From the NCBI GenBank assembly GCA_003138515.1, contig PLGG01000017.1:68639-132638 (forward strand): a stretch of 64,000 nucleotides of DNA, read 5' to 3'. Positions 60,894-64,000 of this stretch are shown here, one piece after another; the stretch's first letter is position 1; each line of letters opens with the position of its first letter. The stretch comes from Acidobacteriaceae bacterium (GTDB lineage Bacteria; Acidobacteriota; Terriglobia; Terriglobales; Acidobacteriaceae). Made by a program: the position numbers and the translations under genes. The notes beneath the pieces were generated by a model, which worked only from the letters and a program-made list of their open reading frames with translations, did no database searches and was not told the DNA's origin.

Positions 60894-63011
60894 ATGAAAT
60901 CGTACCAGGGAAGTGAGATCCGCAATGTCGCTGTAGTGGGGCATGCTCACTGCGGCAAAACCACCCTCATTGCCGCTCTGCTGCATGCCGCCAAAATGAC
61001 TCCCACTCAGGGCCGTGTCGAAGATGGCACTGCCGCCACCGCCTACGACGAAGAAGAGGTCGCGCGCGGCATCACCATGCAGAACGCCGTCGCCTTTGCC
61101 GAGTGGCAGGGCATCAAGATCAATCTTGTCGACACGCCCGGCTTCCACATGTTCACCCACGAAGCCCGCGCCGCGCTCTTTCCCGTCGAATCCGCCATTG
61201 TCGTTATCAACGCCCAATCCGGCGTCGAGCCCGTCACCGAGCGCGTCTGGCGCTACGCTGAAGAGGCCAACGTTCCCCGCATCGTTCTCGTCAATCAAAT
61301 GGACCACCCCAAGGCCGGCGGTGGCGGCGGCCTGAGCGCCCTCATGGACGACCTCAACGACCGCTGGGGCCGCAACTGTGTTCCCGTCCAGTTGCCCATC
61401 TCTGACGCGCAGGGCTTTCACGGCGTCGTCGATCTCGTCACCATGGAGGCTTACACCTACACGCCCGGCGGCGATGGCCGCGGCAAAGTCTCCGCTGAAA
61501 TTCCCGCTTCGCTCGCTGCCGATGCCAAGGCCCGCCACGAAGCTCTCGTCGAGCTCGTCGCCGAAGGCAAAGACGAGCTGATGGAAGAGTACTTCGAGAA
61601 GGGCACCATCCCCGAAGACCACCTCATCGCCGCGCTCCACGAAGCCATCCGCGAAGACCGCATCTTCCCCGTGCTCTTTTCGAGCGGCCTCTCCAACATG
61701 GCCCTCGATCATCTCCTCGACTTCCTCAAGGCCTACACGCCTGCTCCAACCGAGCGCACGCCCCTTGCCGGAAAAGCCCCCGGCGCAGCCGCCGACGCTC
61801 CTGCCATCGTCCGCAAAATCGACGACTCCGGCCCCACCGGCGCCATCGTCTTCAAGACCATGTCCGATCCCTTCGCCGGCCGCATCACCTTCTTCAAGGT
61901 CATCAGCGGCGTTATCAAAAACGACGCCACCCTCGAGAACTACACCCGCCGCGGCCAGGAAAAACTTTCGCACTTGAGCATCATGCAGGGCCGCAAGGCC
62001 GTCGAAGTCGCCGAGCTCCACGCCGGCGATCTCGGCGCAGTGGGCAAGCTCCGCGACACCCTCACCGGCGACACCCTTGGCCAAAAGGGCGCCGACTTCC
62101 AGGTGGATATGGCCGCGCCTCCCGAGCCCGCCATGACCTACGCCATCGAGCCCAAATCGCGCGCCGACGAGGACAAGCTCGCCCCCGCCATCCACAAGCT
62201 CATGGAAGAGGATTTGCTCATCCGCTTTTACCGCGACCCGCAGACCAACGAGTTCCTCATCGCAGGCGCAGGCCAGCCCCACATCGAAGCCATCGTCAGC
62301 CGCCTCAAAAAGCGCTACCACGCCGAAGTCACGCTCAAAGCGCCCAAGGTCCCCTACCTCGAAACCATCCGCGCCAAGGCCGAGGCCCACGGCCGCCACA
62401 AAAAGCAGTCCGGCGGCCACGGCCAGTTCGGCGACTGCAAAATCCGCATGGAGCCTCAGCCTCGCGGAGCCGGATTCGAATTCGCCAACGAAGTTTTCGG
62501 CGGCGCAATCCCGCGCAATTTCATCCCGGCCATCGAAAAGGGCATCGTCGAGACGGCCGCGCGCGGCTATCTCGCCGGCTACCCCGTCGTCGATTTCAAG
62601 GTCACCGTCTTCGATGGCTCCTACCACGACGTCGATTCGAACGAGCTCAGCTTCAAAACCGCCGGCCGCCTCGCCTTCAAAAATGCCATGGAGCAATGCA
62701 AGCCCTGCCTGCTCGAGCCCGTCATGAAGGTCGAAATCGAGGCGCCCGACGAGTTTGCCGGCGCGCTCATGGGCGACCTCAACGGCCGCCGCGGCCGCGT
62801 GGGCGGCATGGAGTCCAAGGGCCGCACCACGGTCATCAACGCCCAGGTTCCCATGGCCGAGATGCTCGCCTACGGCACCCAGCTCACCTCCATGACCCAG
62901 GGCAAAGGCAGCTACCGTATGGAAGTCGACCACTACGACATAGTCCCGCAACTCGTCGCCGACAAAATCCTCGCCAATGCCAAACGCCCCGTCGACGAAG
63001 AGGAAGAATAA
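60894..63011 (+). CDS. elongation factor G-like GTPase (EF-G paralogue)
   Basis: 705 residues, GAAGGAGAAG before ATG 60894. G domain with GHAHCGKTTL, RGITMQNA, DTPGFHMF, then domains II-V including GHGQFGDC and a C-terminal GRRGRVGGMES turn. The G4 motif, usually NKxD, reads NQMD. Together with the GRITFFK and Gly-rich insertion (AGGGGG after the G4 motif) this points to a secondary EF-G, such as the FusA2 type, not the main translation factor. It stands alone, without rpsL/rpsG/tuf neighbours. Confidence 0.9.
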   Translation: MKSYQGSEIRNVAVVGHAHCGKTTLIAALLHAAKMTPTQGRVEDGTAATAYDEEEVARGITMQNAVAFAEWQGIKINLVDTPGFHMFTHEARAALFPVESAIVVINAQSGVEPVTERVWRYAEEANVPRIVLVNQMDHPKAGGGGGLSALMDDLNDRWGRNCVPVQLPISDAQGFHGVVDLVTMEAYTYTPGGDGRGKVSAEIPASLAADAKARHEALVELVAEGKDELMEEYFEKGTIPEDHLIAALHEAIREDRIFPVLFSSGLSNMALDHLLDFLKAYTPAPTERTPLAGKAPGAAADAPAIVRKIDDSGPTGAIVFKTMSDPFAGRITFFKVISGVIKNDATLENYTRRGQEKLSHLSIMQGRKAVEVAELHAGDLGAVGKLRDTLTGDTLGQKGADFQVDMAAPPEPAMTYAIEPKSRADEDKLAPAIHKLMEEDLLIRFYRDPQTNEFLIAGAGQPHIEAIVSRLKKRYHAEVTLKAPKVPYLETIRAKAEAHGRHKKQSGGHGQFGDCKIRMEPQPRGAGFEFANEVFGGAIPRNFIPAIEKGIVETAARGYLAGYPVVDFKVTVFDGSYHDVDSNELSFKTAGRLAFKNAMEQCKPCLLEPVMKVEIEAPDEFAGALMGDLNGRRGRVGGMESKGRTTVINAQVPMAEMLAYGTQLTSMTQGKGSYRMEVDHYDIVPQLVADKILANAKRPVDEEEE

Positions 63012-63185
63012 CTCTGTCGGTCACTAACCCTTCGCGCTCAAAGATGATAGCCATCAGCCATCGATGAATGCTACACTGCGCAAATCCAGGCACAGAGCCA
63101 AGCGCAGAATCAAGCGCGGAATCCCCCCGATTCGTGCCTCGCGCAAAGCAAAGAGCCAAGAAACCAACGACGAGGGACCTTAACG

Positions 63186-64000
63186 ATGCAAATATGCGAT
63201 GCCATGAAATTTCTGCGGATCGCCGCCGTGCCGGTGATCTCGATCATCATCTCTGTTCCAGCCTTTGTCTCCGCTCAAGCGCAGGCGAAGCCGTCTACGG
63301 CCCCAGCCGCCCCAGCCCTCCCGCCAGTCCAGTTGCAAACCTATACTGCGCAGGACCAAAGCGCCTCCGCCGGTGTGCCTGACGGATGGAAAGTCTACGG
63401 AGCCGCGCAAACGAATATCGAAATGACAGGGCCACAAGGCGAGATCATCAACCTTGGACAAGCGCTTATCGCGCACAACGGCGCTTTTCAATTGGGGCAG
63501 ACGGGACCCGACGGCTCGAATATGTCGATGCCGTACTCGGCAAAGCTCAGTGACAAGCTCACAATGTTTTTACAGCAGCGTGCCAAGCTCAACGGAAACC
63601 CGGTTCCTCAGGTCAAGTTCCTTTACGCGGCGCCTCTTCAATCGCTACCGGCCGGGTTCCAATGCGGCGTGTTTGTTGTCGCCCTCTCCGGGATCCCCAC
63701 GCCGGCTGATGCCCTGGGCATATTCTGCTCGCTGCCCGAAGACCGCCTCCAATTTTACAAAAACTTTTTGATAATTGGATCGGCCCCGACCGCCTTGGCA
63801 GCCAAGGATGCGCCCACCGTTGCGGCCGTCATTAAGAGTTACAAGATACCTTCTGCCTGGCTGCAGAAAAAATTTGCTCTCTTCACAGCCCCCGCCTCGG
63901 CATCGCCTGATCAGGGGTCCGGCAGTCCGGCCGAGGTCCAAATGTATCTAAACGCGATGGAGAATCAACAGGCAGTCATCGATCACGGCGCCACTTGCGT
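63186..64000 (+). CDS. secreted protein of unknown function (partial, runs off right edge)
   Basis: At least 271 residues; the frame is open to the window end. ATG 63186 has GAGGG nine bases upstream; ATG 63204 (MKFLRIAAV) is an alternative. Signal peptide ends near SAQAQA, then a Pro/Ala linker. The body begins around TYTAQDQSASAGVPDGWKVYGAAQTNIEMTGPQGEIINLG, a beta-rich pattern with a GWK motif seen in unnamed secreted proteins that act on or sense surfaces. No function can be given. Confidence 0.75.
   Translation, partial: MQICDAMKFLRIAAVPVISIIISVPAFVSAQAQAKPSTAPAAPALPPVQLQTYTAQDQSASAGVPDGWKVYGAAQTNIEMTGPQGEIINLGQALIAHNGAFQLGQTGPDGSNMSMPYSAKLSDKLTMFLQQRAKLNGNPVPQVKFLYAAPLQSLPAGFQCGVFVVALSGIPTPADALGIFCSLPEDRLQFYKNFLIIGSAPTALAAKDAPTVAAVIKSYKIPSAWLQKKFALFTAPASASPDQGSGSPAEVQMYLNAMENQQAVIDHGATC

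Noticed and set aside
60786..62951. 721-codon open frame antisense to the EF-G paralogue
   Set aside because: Same codon-bias shadow; composition is Gly/Ala/Asp/Val-rich with no domain, while the plus strand encodes a full GTPase.

Overview
The window reads as chromosomal DNA of a high-GC Gram-negative bacterium, most likely an Acidobacteriota member of the Terriglobia (subdivision 1) type. This assignment is inference from gene content: a Tat-variant ActB with pentahaem ActA (alternative complex III), a giant secreted Kelch/SBBP propeller protein with chitobiase-type repeats and a Gly-rich C-terminal anchor, several Ser/Thr kinases, kdsB (LPS) and a GH8 enzyme. Nothing here fixes the species.

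Layout. 1-4077 (minus): the start of an alternative complex III operon (actA, then actB running off the left edge), preceded by a small membrane protein. 4316-9667: an Amt-type transporter with a tiny membrane partner, a MntA/HepT toxin-antitoxin pair, a TPR protein, a tail-anchored Ser/Thr kinase and a secreted esterase. 9761-16163: zinc-ribbon membrane protein, hemB, purine permease, a glutaminyl cyclase and several unknown membrane proteins, including a tandem paralogous pair. 16300-19704: methyl-cycle locus (ahcY-metF) facing a divergent ArsR-methyltransferase fusion that resembles SahR. 19990-24780: secreted unknown, ArsR-SDR pair, ada, kdsB. 24924-29674: tRNA-Met followed by a phosphatase / kinase / STAS / anti-sigma partner-switching set. 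29788-40293: an S41 homologue lacking its catalytic dyad, PBP1A, ribF, a PhnP-like hydrolase, a DUF1844 protein, ygfZ, a HELTH protein and tdk.

40399-49793 is bracketed by a 17-bp direct repeat of the 3' end of tRNA-Leu(CAA). It carries the 2050-residue propeller protein, a WxxGxW protein and a CPBP protease, so it looks like a small genomic island or its remnant. 50069-54125 holds purL and purF. 54222-56204 is a compact cassette of unknown purpose (TcmP, three-Cys-motif DUF5131 protein, HTH regulator). 56229-64000: MFS transporter, collagen-like lipoprotein, GH8 glycosidase, an EF-G paralogue and a secreted protein cut by the right edge.

The most unusual whole-window signal is a set of short arrays of degenerate 7-bp repeats at eight or more loci. 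They sit at gene ends or starts, and inside purL and the purF propeptide. Two other dispersed hairpin families also occur (TTCA-loop hairpins, and hairpins built on CCCATCCTT).
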